DNA of 64,000 nt from Pelobates cultripes (GCA_933207985.1 OW240913.1:274676539-274740538), one strand, 5' to 3'. Positions 12,077-22,810 are shown, numbered from the stretch's first letter. The notes: generated by a model from the sequence alone, not told the origin. Translations and numbers: made by a program.

Positions 12077-12496
12077 AAATTCAATATAAGATAGTCTACT
12101 TATAGATAAAAAGGAGTCTCCTGAAAGGGTGGTAGTAAATAGGTGTTAGGAAGGATATAATAAATATCAAGGAAACACTGTCAACTTTATTGTTAGTTAT
12201 GTTTTGTCTGTGTAAGTGTGTAATATTAGCCCAGCAGCAGAGAGGAAAGTGAAGGCTATTTTGTTTTATGTTTTTGATACTTCCTTTCTCTACTGAAGTT
12301 TAAAGGTTGGAAATATTTTATATGGAGAACAAGAATAATGTTTATTAATGTTCTAGAGCTATAAGCACTGTAACACTTTATAATTGTCTCCCTGTAATTG
12401 TCTTTGTATGTAATTTACTGATTGTGAAATGTTTTATATGTATGTATAATAATATACTCTAAAAAAAATCATAAATAAATAATTAAAAAAAAAAAA
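12077..12496 (+). other. L1-B 3' UTR and poly(A)
   Basis: AT-rich sequence after the ORF2 stop, ending with AAATAAATAAT and an A run at 12484-12496 just before the right target-site duplication. Confidence 0.8.
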
Positions 12497-12512
12497 GAAA
12501 TGTTCGCCAAAG
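12497..12512. repeat. Target-site duplication, right copy (inner L1)
   Basis: A perfect second copy of the 16-mer at 5903-5918. Downstream the L1-A sequence resumes. Confidence 0.95.
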
Positions 12513-12566
12513 ACATCCCTAAGCCTCACTGCGCTAAATCCACTAGACAACCTCTCTCACCCAGAT

Positions 12567-15500
12567 GTGCCTACGAGGCGCCCAACCCCCAATGCAATGA
12601 ACCCCCCTAGCCAGTTTCTCTTGGTGTCCCTGAATGCCCATGGCCTAAATACCCCACAAAAACGTAGACTGGCCTTGTCTCAATTAAAGACCCTGAAGGC
12701 TTCGGTCGCATGTTTACAAGAAACCCACTTTTCCGCTACGAACCCCCCAAAGTTCTCGGCCTCCTCATATCCGCTAGCGTATCACGCCCTAGCGCCTAAC
12801 AAGACAAGAGGGGTCAGCACACTATTCCACTCAGATTGGCATTTCCAATGTGAAAGGGAATATAAAAGCCCTGACGGTAGGCTCCTGATCCTGGTGGGCC
12901 TCCTCAATGACGCACAGGTGACTATAGCAAACCTTTACACCCCCAACGTCAACCAGTATGACTTCCTACGAAAGGCACTGAGAAGGGTTGACAAACTAAA
13001 GAAGGGACAGACGATGATATGCGGGGACTTTAATTGTGTGTTAGACCCTGACCTAGATAGGTCAGGGGCACCGGGCTCCCACCCAAGAGACAAGCTCCTA
13101 GGGGACAAACTGACGACGCTCCTCCATCTCCATAATTTGCATGACACCTGGCGGGCACTCTACCCAGCTTCTAGGGACTATACTTTTTACTCCAGGGTCC
13201 ATAACCAATATTCCCGCATCAACATGTGCTGGGTCGACACTAAAACCCTGGATACCCTAGCGGAGGTCGCTATTGCCCCGATAACCTGGCCGGACCATGC
13301 CCCCCTCACATCGTCATTCTCCACACTACACCCAGTCCGAGGGCGGGGACAGTGGAGGCTCAATGAGTCTCTCATAGACGACCCCGAGAGGGCCTCTGTG
13401 ATTAGGAGATCACTAACACACTACTTCGAAGTCAATCACTACACTTACACAAGCGTTACCACGACATGGCTGGCCCACAAGGCAGTCACTTGAGGAGCAC
13501 TCATACAGATGGGGGCAAAATTGAAGCGCCAATTATCTGAGAAAAGTGACTCCCTACTGAAGGAGTTACAGCTAGCCGAAACACGACACAAAGCCTCACC
13601 CACTGAACCCCATAGACTCGAAGTCCAAAACATTAGGTCCACATTAGAAACACTACAAATGCAACGGGTCGAGCGAGCCATTAGGAAGATGAAAACAACT
13701 TACTATAGGCAGGGGAACAGGGCGGGTAAACTGTTGGCCTCTCAGCTCAAGGCGAGAATCTCCCAGGTAAAAATCCCAAGGAAATGTCAAGGATGCTCAT
13801 GGAACCAAAGTCATGAACCCCAAAGCGATTTTAGACGAATTTGCTACGTTCTACGCAAAATTATACAATCTCTCCGGGGATTCCACCCAGCACCAGCCCA
13901 CCCCTCAAAACATCGCCACCTTCCTGGAGGGTATACACCTTCCCCAGATCTCCACCACACAGGCCACAACGCTGACGACTCCGATCCTACCCGCCGAGAT
14001 CACCAGGGCACTACGGGACACCCCGAGGCATAAAGCCCCAAGTCCGGACGGCTACTCCGTACACTGTTATAAGGTGTTTGAGGACCAGCTAATCCCCCAT
14101 CTCACGGCACTATTTAACCACATTCTAGACACGGGTAACATACCCCCGGAGATGTTAGAAGCCACAATTGTCACTATTCCCAAACCGGGCAAACCCACAG
14201 ACCTGTGTGCAAACTACCGCCTGATCTCGCTCCTTAATGCCGACACCAAACTGTTCGCCAAGGTCCTGGCAAACCGTATCCGACACCTTCTAAGCCAACT
14301 TGTCTCACCTGAGCATTCGGGCTTTGTTCCGGGTCGCCAGGTTGAGGACAACACCAGACGAGCCCTGGACATAATGGAACTCATGGACTCTGAACGCTTA
14401 CAAGACCTTATGATTGCCCTAGATGCGGAGAAAGCCTTCGACAGGCTCCACTGGGGCTACATGTCGGAGGTCCTGTGCAGGTTTAACTTTCCACCCAAAT
14501 TCTTGACTGGACTCTTATCCCTGTACACTTCCCCTCGAGCGACTGTCATGAGCTCCGGATTCATCTCTAGACGCTTTGATCTGACGAACGGCACACGACA
14601 GGGCTGCCCACTCTCGCCCCTCATTTTTATCCTCGCAAAGGAGCCCCTAATCCACAAAATCAAGGCAAACCCTAACATCACGGGGGTCCCCTCCCCAACT
14701 GGACAACATAAATTAGCAGTGTTTGCGGATGACATTCTCCTCTTTCTCACCAGTCCCTCAGACTCCCTCCCCACTCTACTGCACCTCCTACATGACTACG
14801 GCCGGGTATCTTACTATAAAAACAATGTAGCAAAGACGCAGGTGCTGCCCATGAACCTGCCCAGATCCCACCTTGAGTCTCTAAAAGCACTTTACCCCTT
14901 CGAATGGAGGAAGGATACCCTCTCTTATTTAGGTACACAGTTGACGCCCTCAAAAACCAAACTCATAAGACATAACCATAGGAAACTGATGGGAGACATA
15001 GAGCGACGGTTGGATAGCTGGGGCACCAAAAACACATCTTGGTTAGGACGAGTAAATGCCATCAAAATGGACATCCTTCCACAAATACTATTCCTTTTCA
15101 GGGCCCTACCGATTACCCTCCCTAAATACACCCTCCGGGCTTTCCAAAGCCTCATTAATGCGCACATATGGAAAAGAAAACCACCAAGGGTATCTCTGGC
15201 GAACATTAGTGCAGTCATGGGAGGGGGCGGGGTGGGAGTGCCCCACATAACCAAATACTATATAGCGACACACCTGTCCCAGATGGCACGCCTCCTGACT
15301 TCCTCCGGCTACCCAATGTGGTACCATCTGGAGAGCGCATTCAGTGCACCTCTATCCCTTGGTGACCTACTGTGGATTCCGACAAAGGCCCAACCCCACC
15401 ATCCCAAGATACTCTCAACATCGAGGGGATCACTTCAGGTGTGGCTCAGATGGGCCCCAAAAATGACCAGTGGGAATATAGAAGCCCTTGCCCCGCTGAC

Positions 15501-16362
15501 TAGTCTCCAGCGCCACACTCACGACCTCCCCCTGCAGGGATGGACAGGAAAAGGGGTGACCAGAATAGCACATCTCCTGGGAATAGAGGGTCTACTACCA
15601 TTCCCCGACCTCCAGAAAAAATACCTTCTTCCTAACAAGGAGATTTTTACATACATTCGCATAAAGCATATAATAGGAGACGTCAAAAAAATAACCACGG
15701 TCACACAACCCCACAACTATTTTGACACGATGTACCTGGGCCAAAAAAAACCCAAAAAGCCACTGTCCCTATGTTATCACCGCCTACTAGATTTAGACAG
15801 ACCAACAAAACAATCCTGCATGTTACAGTGGGAAAGGGAGCTGAACGGTACCTTTGAGCCACACAGATGGGTGGGGGCCATGTCATTGGTAAAAAAAGCC
15901 ACACACTGTCTAGACCATGTAGAAGCGGCCTACAAGCTGTGGCTTCGGTGGTACTATACGCCTCAACGGTTGGCCGAAATATACCCGGGCACCCGGGCAA
16001 CGTGCTGGCGATGCAATCAACAAGAAGGCACCCTAAGCCATATATTCTGGTACTGCCCTGCACTCAGCCGATACTGGCAACAAATTCAAGACAAATTCAG
16101 AGTAGGAATAGACCTACCACCCGCCCCTGAACATTACCTGCTCCATATGCTGCCACCCGACATAACTGCCCACGAGGCTTCACTGATCACCCACATCACA
16201 CTCGCTGCAAAGCAACGGATAGCTGCCCTATGGAAATCCACCCTGGCACCAGACATACAGTCTGTGATTGCCAAAGTGAATCTCACCCAACAGTATGAGA
16301 AGATGTCGCACACGATTAGCGGTACCCTACTGAAATATAATCGCATTTGGTCCAAATGGTAA
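12567..16362 (+). pseudogene. L1-A ORF2 endonuclease-reverse transcriptase (nearly intact)
   Basis: A GC-rich ORF2 about 1,260 codons long. The endonuclease occupies 12567-13400 (SLNAHGLNTPQKRR, LQETHF, NLYTPN, GDFN, WPDHAP). RT lies in 13813-15300 with NYRLISLLN, FVPGRQ, TRQGCPLSPL and the active-site FADD near 14726-14737. A C-terminal CWRCNQQEGTLSHIFWYC zinc knuckle lies near 16000-16050. Only two breaks are seen: an in-frame TGA at 13491-13493, and a frameshift between about 13780 and 13813 where the second frame takes over. Otherwise all catalytic residues I can identify are present. It is far better preserved than the LINE inserted in it. Confidence 0.93.
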
Positions 16363-16765
16363 ATGGTTGTAACAACGAGGTGACGAACACCTCCCTCTAA
16401 TACATATGAATAGGGGAGCATCTCGTACCCTGCTCCTCCCCTTTTTTCCTAGTTCACGCCCTCTCCCACCTACTTCCGCCCTCCCTCCCCCCCCCTCCTG
16501 TCTCAATAAACCAAGGGTTATAGCCACGTTGGCAAGCCTTTCCAACTCTGAGGAGACGAGTAGAGTAGTTACGGAATGAACAGCCTACGGAGTTACTGTA
16601 TAAGTGACATCCTGAAGCACCGCTTAAATACTTATGTAACCGGAAATTTGTTACTACTCAGATCTGTTACTGTACCTGTTTTCTTATGGCTCCAATGTAC
16701 TGTATTCTACTATGTGATACTATGATGTTAAACCCTCAATAAAAATGATAAATATATAAAAAAAA
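16363..16765 (+). other. L1-A 3' UTR, AATAAA and poly(A)
   Basis: Untranslated tail with a C-rich stretch near 16460-16500, an AATAAA at 16739-16744 and an A run from 16758. It ends at the right target-site duplication. Confidence 0.85.
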
Positions 16766-16780
16766 AAAAAGATACCTTCT
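16766..16780. repeat. Target-site duplication, right copy (outer L1)
   Basis: Second copy of AAAAAGATACCTTCT. The gypsy integrase continues from 16781. Confidence 0.9.
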
Positions 16781-17696
16781 TCCCAAGAGCTGGCTCATAT
16801 ATTTATATTTATATTGTCAGATTATATGGATTCCACTTAATATTGTGACAGACATGGGTTCCCAATTTGTGTCACGATTTTGGAGAGCATTTAACGAACA
16901 GTGGGGTATAGAATTATAATTTTCATCATCATACCATCCTCAAACCAATGGTGAGGCTGAGAGAGCCAACCAATCATTGGAACAATAGTTGAGATGTTTT
17001 ATTAATGGCACTCAGGAAAACTGGTCTGATATGCTACCATGGGCTGAATTCGCCAGAAATAATGCAACCCATGACTCATGTGGACATAGTCCATTTTTAT
17101 GAACAACGGTCGTCATCCTACTGTTCACCCTGCGGTATTCTCTGACACTGCTATTCCCGCTCTGGATGACCATCTCACATGTATACGTGAGACTTGGACT
17201 AAGGTCCATATGGCTTTAGAAACAGCTGCTGCTCATTTCAAAATGCAAGCTGATAAGAAGCTTGGTGCCAACTCTGGTTACCAGGTGGGTGACAGGGTAT
17301 TGCTCTTCACACGGAATATTAAACTTAAGGTTCCTAGCATGAAGTTTGCACTCAGGTTTATTGGCCCCTTTAGAATAATTTGTAGGATTAATCATGTGTC
17401 TTATTCTCTGGCTCTCTCTGCGTATTCCTAATACGTTTCATGTATCCCTCCTTAAGCCTTTTATCTGTAACAGGTATACCACCCCTTTTGTCCCTCCCCT
17501 CCTTTGTTTTTTTTCTGGACAGGTGGAGTACGAAGTCTCCTCTATGATCGACTCCAGGTTTTCTCAGGAGTCTTTGCAGTATTTGGTTGATTAGAAGGGT
17601 TATAGGCCTGCCGATCATTCTTAGGTTTCTGCTTCAGGCGTGCATGTGGGCCGCAAAATCCGTTCCTTCCATGCCAGGTTTTCCCTTAAGTCCGGT
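16781..17696 (+). pseudogene. Ty3/gypsy integrase C-terminal half and chromodomain
   Basis: Continuation of the interrupted integrase. A TDMGSQFVSRFW segment (second catalytic Asp) and SSYHPQTNGEAERANQSLE (catalytic Glu) are visible near 16850-16985, with at least two in-frame stops. 17099-17431 carries the GPF-type C-terminal module (FIGPFRIICRI). 17520-17690 encodes a chromodomain: VEYEVSSMIDSR, then LQYLVD followed by TAG where the aromatic-cage tryptophan of the usual WKGY motif is expected, then KGY. Chromodomains steer integration to marked chromatin. This assigns the element to the vertebrate chromoviruses. Multiple stops make it inactive. Confidence 0.85.
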
Positions 17697-18172
17697 TCTG
17701 ACTTACCTTGGTCCCGGCGGGCAGCTGCCCGATCTCTCTCTTCATTCCGGTTCCCAGCGGGTGCGACATTCGGATTCAGATTTTTATAGGAAACTTACCT
17801 TCACCCACATCAAAGATGGCGTCCAACGTGCATGCTACGTCATGTCATGCACGTTTTGGGTGTCAGAGACAGCCAATTACAGCCTAAGGAAGGTTATTTA
17901 AACCCAAATTATCCTTTTGTCAGTGCCCTGTCGTGGTTTCCACTAGCTGGTTATCCAAGAGACTGACTTTGACTTTGGCTTTGTTTTGACTTGCCTGATT
18001 TCTGCTGTCCTTGACCTCTGGCTTTTCTCATCGTTGCGTCTCATTCTGTGTCCCTGACCTCGACAAGTATTTTGACTATTCTCAGGTAGATGAAGTCCGG
18101 TCAGTCTAAGGTCTGGTTAGACGTTATGCTTAGTCCTAGGTGTGATACTATTCTGCGTGCTGGAGCAACTAT
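17697..18172 (+). repeat. 3' LTR of gypsy element (5' end missing)
   Basis: Aligns with 2098-2612 of the 5' LTR through its TATAGGAAACTTACC and GAGACTGACTTTGACTTTGG blocks. The first 66 bases of the LTR are absent, and an internal segment near 17760 is shorter than in the 5' copy. The final CTGACA is replaced by the TCTA microsatellite that follows. The divergence of the two LTRs implies an old insertion. Confidence 0.8.
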
Positions 18173-18173
18173 A

Positions 18174-18207
<34 letters not shown>

Positions 18208-18238
18208 ATTTATCTAATTATCTATATATCTATCTATG
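18173..18238 (+). repeat. (TCTA)n microsatellite
   Basis: Tetranucleotide tract, at first perfect and then interrupted, directly following the 3' LTR. A short TCTA tract also precedes the 5' LTR (2019-2031), so the two are probably the divided halves of the target. Confidence 0.9.
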
Positions 18239-18693
18239 GAGGTTGACTAACAGGGGCTCGATGGGAAGAGGCTAACAGTGGGTAGGATGGTTGGCTGACA
18301 GGGACTGGAGCTGGATTCCAAGTAAGTAAAAATCTTTATTTGCAGAGTTTTGGGGAGGACAAACCCCAATTAATAGGGGTTTGTCCTCCCCAAAAATTAG
18401 TTGGTGCTTAGTTGTAATGGTGTACTTACTGCTATAAAGAATGGGCAATAATGTGTGTTAATAAAAGAAAAAAGTAGGTGTGAATGACACTGTCTACTTG
18501 CTTGTTCCCAATAGCATATTGCTATTTGGGGAGAGTACAATTAATAAAGGAGTCCATAATGACCACAAACCTAATGTGCTGTAAGTAAGGGGATAGAATA
18601 CAGAGGAGGTTTGTGAAGGGGGAGTGTGGTGTTAGAAAGAGGATGCAGTAAAGTAAAAGAAAATTGAGAGCCTGGCTTCCATGGTCCTGTGGT
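18239..18693. other. Non-coding stretch with a perfect 20-bp hairpin
   Basis: No gene seen. 18348-18367 (starting TTTTGGGGAGGAC) and 18376-18395 are exact reverse complements separated by 8 bases. The remainder is purine-rich unique-looking sequence. Confidence 0.6.
18348..18395. repeat. Perfect inverted repeat, 20-bp arms, 8-nt loop
   Basis: The arms start TTTTGGGGAGGACAAACCCC and are exactly complementary across the AATTAATA loop. No T-tract terminator context or coding partner is present. It could be the core of a small foldback element. Confidence 0.85.
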
Positions 18694-18759
18694 CAGGGCC
18701 GGCGTGTCCATAAGGCGCCACACGGGGGGGTCCAAAATTCAAATCTTCTGCCTCTGGCT

Positions 18760-19020
18760 GTGTGTGTATGTCTGAGTGATTGTGTGTGTGTCTGGCTGTC
18801 AGTGTGTCAGTGTCTGGCTGTCAGTGTGTGTCTGTGAGTGAATGTGTGTGTGTGGGTCACTGAGTGTGTATGTGTCGGTCAGTGAGTGCATGTGTCTGTC
18901 AGTGTGTGTCCAAGTAATAGTGTGTGTGTATGTCATTGTCAGTGTATATGAGTGTGTGTGTCTGTCAATGAGTGTATGCGTCTGTCAGTGAGTGTGCGTC
19001 TGTCAGTGAGCGAGCATCTG
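18760..19020 (+). repeat. TG-rich degenerate tandem repeat
   Basis: Variants of GTGTGTCTGTCAGTGAGTG repeat with irregular spacing across about 260 bp inside the hAT-like element. Confidence 0.8.
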
Positions 19021-19382
19021 TCAAAGTGCGGCATTGACAGGAAGGGGTAGGGAAAATGTACCCTCCTGCCGAGGGTAGCCCAAATCCTCAATACATCACT
19101 GCCCTAAGCCCCCTACTACAGCCCCTATCCCCCACTACATTTCCTAAGCTCCCAATTATAGCCCCTAACTCACAACTACAAACCCTGACTCCCCCCCCAC
19201 TATGCCCCTAACTCCATAATTACAGCCCCTATCACCCCACTACAACCCACTACCCGTTCCCCTCCCGAGATTAGGTTCTGGATCTGCCCCTACTCTGTAT
19301 GTCTCTGTACTCTGTATGACTATATGTCGGTGTATGGCTGTGTATGTAAGCCTGTGTCAGTAAGTCTCTATATGACTGTGTC

Positions 19383-19580
19383 CGTATGTCTCTGTATGCC
19401 TTATTCTGTATGTCTCTGTATGATTTTGGCCATATGTCTCTGTATGCCTTGTTCTATATGTCTCTGTATGATTTTGGCCATATGTCTCTGTATGCCTTGT
19501 TCTATATGTCTCTGTATGATTTTGGCCATATGTCTCTGTATGCCTTGTTCTGTATGTCCCTGTATGCCTTGTTCTGTATG
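19383..19580 (+). repeat. 48-bp minisatellite made of two 24-bp halves
   Basis: CATATGTCTCTG recurs at 19431, 19479 and 19527, exactly 48 bp apart. Each unit holds two related 24-mers that differ after TGTATG (CCTTGTTC versus ATTTTGGC). The 48-bp period keeps a reading frame open, producing a cysteine-rich repetitive ORF at 19324-19776 that is not a gene. Confidence 0.9.
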
Positions 19581-20034
19581 TCTCTGTTTGTCTTTATCGT
19601 TATGTCTCTGGATGACTGCGTTTATGTCTCTGTATGACTGTATGTCTGTGTTTGTATATCTATGTATGACTGTGTCTTTATTTCTCTATATGATAGTGTC
19701 TGCATGTCTCTGTGGGGAAAGTTATTTAATAAGGATATTGACCACGGGACAGGTCAGGGTGTCTCCTACCAACTAAAACCATAAGTTGGGGAAGGCCGCT
19801 GACTATATCTCCTAGTCAAAAAAGAGGTCATCTAGTTGTACTGGATAAACACGGGATACCCCTAATTACTGATAACCACCATACCCCACAGCCAGTAAAC
19901 TAGCATCTGTCCCTAATACCTCAGCACCGCACAAAGCTAGTGCCTACCTGAACCAAAGACCCTATATATATGAATAGGTAACACAAAAAAAAAGGTGCTA
20001 CGTAACAAGTGCAAAAGTGCATATTAAAATAAAT

Positions 20035-20085
20035 CGAGCCCGACATGCGTTTCAGCGTATTATAACGCCGTCATCAGGGCAGAGT
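20035..20085 (-). ncRNA. Hammerhead-ribozyme-like motif 1
   Basis: On the minus strand: the exact core CTGATGA (20071-20077), a short hairpin with GCGT/ACGC arms (20055-20068), then GAAAC (20049-20053), then a GTC (20042-20044) where cleavage would fall. This is the order of a type I hammerhead with a minimal stem III, as known from Penelope-like elements and retrozymes. One extra base and a wobble weaken stem II, so activity is uncertain. Confidence 0.5.
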
Positions 20086-20318
20086 GTGTGAAAAGATCTG
20101 CGGGAAAGAAAGAGACAAACAAAGGGAATGGGGGGAAGAAAGAGACACACAAGGGGGTGTAAGACACACTAAAGAGAAATACAATACACTAAAGGGGGTA
20201 TAATATTCAAAAGGGGAATTACAAGACACCGCTGAAGATGCATTTTTATTTGGGGGGGATGGCAACATGCATCTTCGCATGTGTAGCCAAAAATCCTTGC
20301 ACCGGCCCTGCCTGTGGC

Positions 20319-21540
20319 AATACCCTAATATATGTGCATACAATTAGGGGTATGTCTCGTTCACTCCATGTGGCACTATTAGTTTCTAACACCCTCTGCC
20401 CAGTTCCTTGGTGGATTTACCTTACCAATAAAGTCCATGCCTCATTATGCCCCTTTATATACGTACACATTGGAGGGGTACTTGCAGTATACTTCCTGTC
20501 CATAAAACAAGTTTTAATTTATAAAATCCATTGGAGTCAAACTTCTACCCATTGAAATAACCATCTTTAAAACTAATATCTCTGTGTTTTGGATGGAGGT
20601 ATTGGGAGATCAAACGAAAAGAAAATTGTTCAGACCTTTACATTTCTATTAATTTGTAAGTTAGCCCCAGTTAAAAGCTATTGTGATGAACTTTGAATAC
20701 ATTTAGAGTAATTATATTAAGGTTAGGCTGCTCTACGTTTTTAAATAAAGCTAAAGAACAGGAAAAAAATGTAGAAGCTTTACGAATTGCTCTGAGTTAT
20801 TTATCAATTTAAATAAAATATATAAATTGAGTACTTTGTGATTAATCTTGTTTTCCAAAACTATTCCAAACTATGCATCATTTACATCTACATTAGCAAT
20901 ACAACCATGGAGAATCTTGCATAACACAGACATGTGCTATTGCTATTCAATAAATCAAATGTCCCACTACTGACATATAGTTTAATAATCCGATAATGTA
21001 ATCTCACTTGAAAAAAATCCCCACCACTTTCTGTATGTACAGCGTGTCTTATTGCAATTACCTTTTGTACAGAGCTGAAGTATATGAAGGCACTTTATGA
21101 GTAATAAAAATAGTAGTTATAATAATAATAATATATTACACTAAATACTTAATACAACCACACTCACGCTAGGTTCCTTTCTTCTATTTTGGCAATACTG
21201 CACAAACCTGTTTTTTTCTTCTTTTGATTATTTCATGACATTTTGAGTATGAAATATTATGCTTTACTCTACACACTGAGAAATCCACTCGCAACTCCCA
21301 ACTCATTTGCCATTTATTTACAGAGCATGTACACAACCACACTCTACTATGGGATACAATGAAGCAATCTCTTAATAGTCCTGTAAGTATCCACTCTATA
21401 GTCCATTTCCCTTCAAGAAATCCTCATTCCCAGTTCTTGTTTCCATCCCATGCTCTCTCCACCCTCCTGCTCCTCCTCACACCTTCCCCACAACATCCCC
21501 TCCCTCCTGCTGTCCCTGTCTGTCTCTCCTCCCTCCCCCT
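20319..21540. other. Unique-looking non-coding DNA
   Basis: No transposon signature or coding frame recognised. It contains an AAT-rich tract near 21118-21135. From about 21400 it becomes C- and T-rich, ending in a CTCTCT tract (21535-21563). Confidence 0.5.
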
Positions 21541-21760
21541 GTCTCTCTCCCTCTCTCTCTCCAGCAGTCAGTAAGAGCTGCAGGCGCTGCTAGGAAGGGG
21601 AGTGTGCTCGGTGCTGGACAGCAGCCTCCCCTCTCCATGCCTATTTTAGTCCCATCTCCCCGGCCACTGATCAGCTTCTCCTCTACTCCCGGCTCTCACT
21701 GACAAAACTTTTCCCGGGACCCCCTGGGGGAGCCAGCCCTGCTCTGCCTGCACCACCCAG
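21541..21760 (+). other. Candidate non-coding first exon / promoter-proximal region
   Basis: A GC-rich segment in otherwise AT-rich DNA: a polypyrimidine tract, then CTGCAGGCGCTGC and CCCGGGACCCCCTGGGGG, ending in CCACCCAG followed by GTAAGG (about 21755-21765), a strong splice-donor match. The surrounding 1.5 kb is free of recognisable transposons. This looks like a vertebrate 5' UTR exon with its donor site, but no start codon with a meaningful frame and no TATA box were identified. It could equally be a chance GC-rich patch. Confidence 0.3.
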
Positions 21761-21780
21761 GTAAGGGGACCAGCCATATC

Positions 21781-21846
21781 TAGGGACTGGGCACCAATAC
21801 TAAGGAGGGACTGGGCACCCATACTAAGGAGGGACTGGCACCCATA
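21781..21846 (+). repeat. 25-bp tandem repeat, about 2.6 copies
   Basis: GGACTGGGCACCCATACTAAG repeats with small differences three times downstream of the putative splice donor. Confidence 0.8.
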
Positions 21847-21849
21847 CAA

Positions 21850-22805
21850 GCTGGAGTGTGACAGAGGGCGGGAGGCTGACACAAACTTGGGCTGATGATG
21901 ATTCCACATTCCGAGTGATGAGATACAAAGTGTCAACCTGCAAGTTCTGTGTGTTTGTGATTCAGCACTGAGAGGGTATAGCACTTACCCAGTAAAGTGT
22001 GCCCCATACTCTACATGGCATGGATAACTGGCAGTATACTTCTTTTGATGCTATAGATTTTGTCAAATGAAAACTGCAAAAAATGGTGAATGCATGTTTC
22101 TTTTATTGTATAGGGAATGGCAGGTTTTTCTGGAGGGATCCCCATGGGCTTTGCTCTTGGAACACTATCACAGGAAATCCCTGAATCCCTTGATATATAT
22201 AAACGGAGGCAAGCAGGGCTGGCTGATTTCAAATGGTGCTCCAACTACAGCAATTGTTAGATGTTTGTGGTGTGACATTTCATATAAAATAAGTGTATTT
22301 TTTATTATAATGTTATACACTGCATTGTTAGAGCAGCATTATTTAAATTCATTTATCAAATATATAATATCTGTTCCATAGTTCACACCTTGCTCTTTCA
22401 TTTTTCTCAACATCACGTGTGGAAGGTGCTTGCACACTTGGTACCATGACACAAATGAAAAATACAATCAAATGCTCCCATCAAATACATCATAAGTCAC
22501 ACTGAGTAGAGCTGAACGGACATATTTCCTGTATGTAGATGGTTTATTTAAAGGGTCTGTTGCATTATTAGGTAACAGGACATAAATAGCATAAGGTTGC
22601 AGCCATGGCCTGTTTGAATGGACCTGCATCATTTGCAATGACAGGCCACCTCCAGAGGGTGATGGGAGTTGAAGAAAAAATAGCTGGAATCAGAGAGTGA
22701 GTATGCACAGCATGCTGGGAGTTGTAGTTTCATGAGGAGTAAAATAGGAATGCATTGTCCTTTCTTTCTACAAACATATACAATAAAAGCCAGATTTGTA
22801 ATTTG
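21850..22805. other. Non-coding DNA
   Basis: No supported gene. A GCATGCTGGGAGTTGTAGTTT-like string near 22710-22730 is widespread in vertebrate hAT-type repeats and suggests an old fragment there. Confidence 0.45.
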
Positions 22806-22809
22806 TAAT

Positions 22810-22810
22810 A

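Larger units (their letters stand above)
5919..12496 (+). mobile_element. Near full-length AT-rich L1-type LINE (L1-B)
   Basis: A 6.6-kb LINE with a GC- and CpG-rich 5' segment, an ORF1 C-terminal domain, a long AT-rich inter-ORF region, a heavily broken ORF2 and an A-rich 3' end (12483-12496). Perfect 16-bp duplications flank it. The G-rich first bases (GTGGGGGGTGGAG) and the CpG-rich leader suggest that the 5' UTR promoter is present, so it may be full length. Confidence 0.88.
4914..16765 (+). mobile_element. 5'-truncated L1-type LINE (L1-A), interrupted by L1-B
   Basis: A GC-rich L1/Tx1-superfamily LINE inserted in the gypsy integrase. It begins inside the C-terminal domain of ORF1, carries ORF2 (12567-16362) and ends with a 3' UTR, AATAAA-like signal and poly(A) near 16759-16765. 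Excluding the nested insertion it is about 5.3 kb, so it is truncated at its 5' end, as is usual for L1. Flanking duplications of 10-15 bp confirm the boundaries. Confidence 0.9.
18694..20310. mobile_element. hAT-like non-autonomous element loaded with tandem repeats
   Basis: The left end is CAGGGCCGGCG and the right end CACCGGCCCTG, giving short terminal inverted repeats of the CAGGGCCGG type common in hAT elements. The flanking octamers are CCTGTGGT (18686-18693) and CCTGTGGC (20311-20318), an 8-bp target duplication with one mismatch, as expected for hAT. There is no transposase frame. The 1.6-kb interior is a TG-rich array, a C-rich imperfect array, a 48-bp minisatellite and a segment with a hammerhead-like core. 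Confidence 0.7.

Noticed and set aside
19324..19776. 150-codon cysteine-rich repetitive ORF
   Set aside because: Its open frame follows from a 48-bp minisatellite whose period is divisible by three; no domain or start context.
22067..22381. 104-codon ORF as a host gene
   Set aside because: No recognisable domain, no splice or codon-bias support; ordinary open frame in non-coding DNA.
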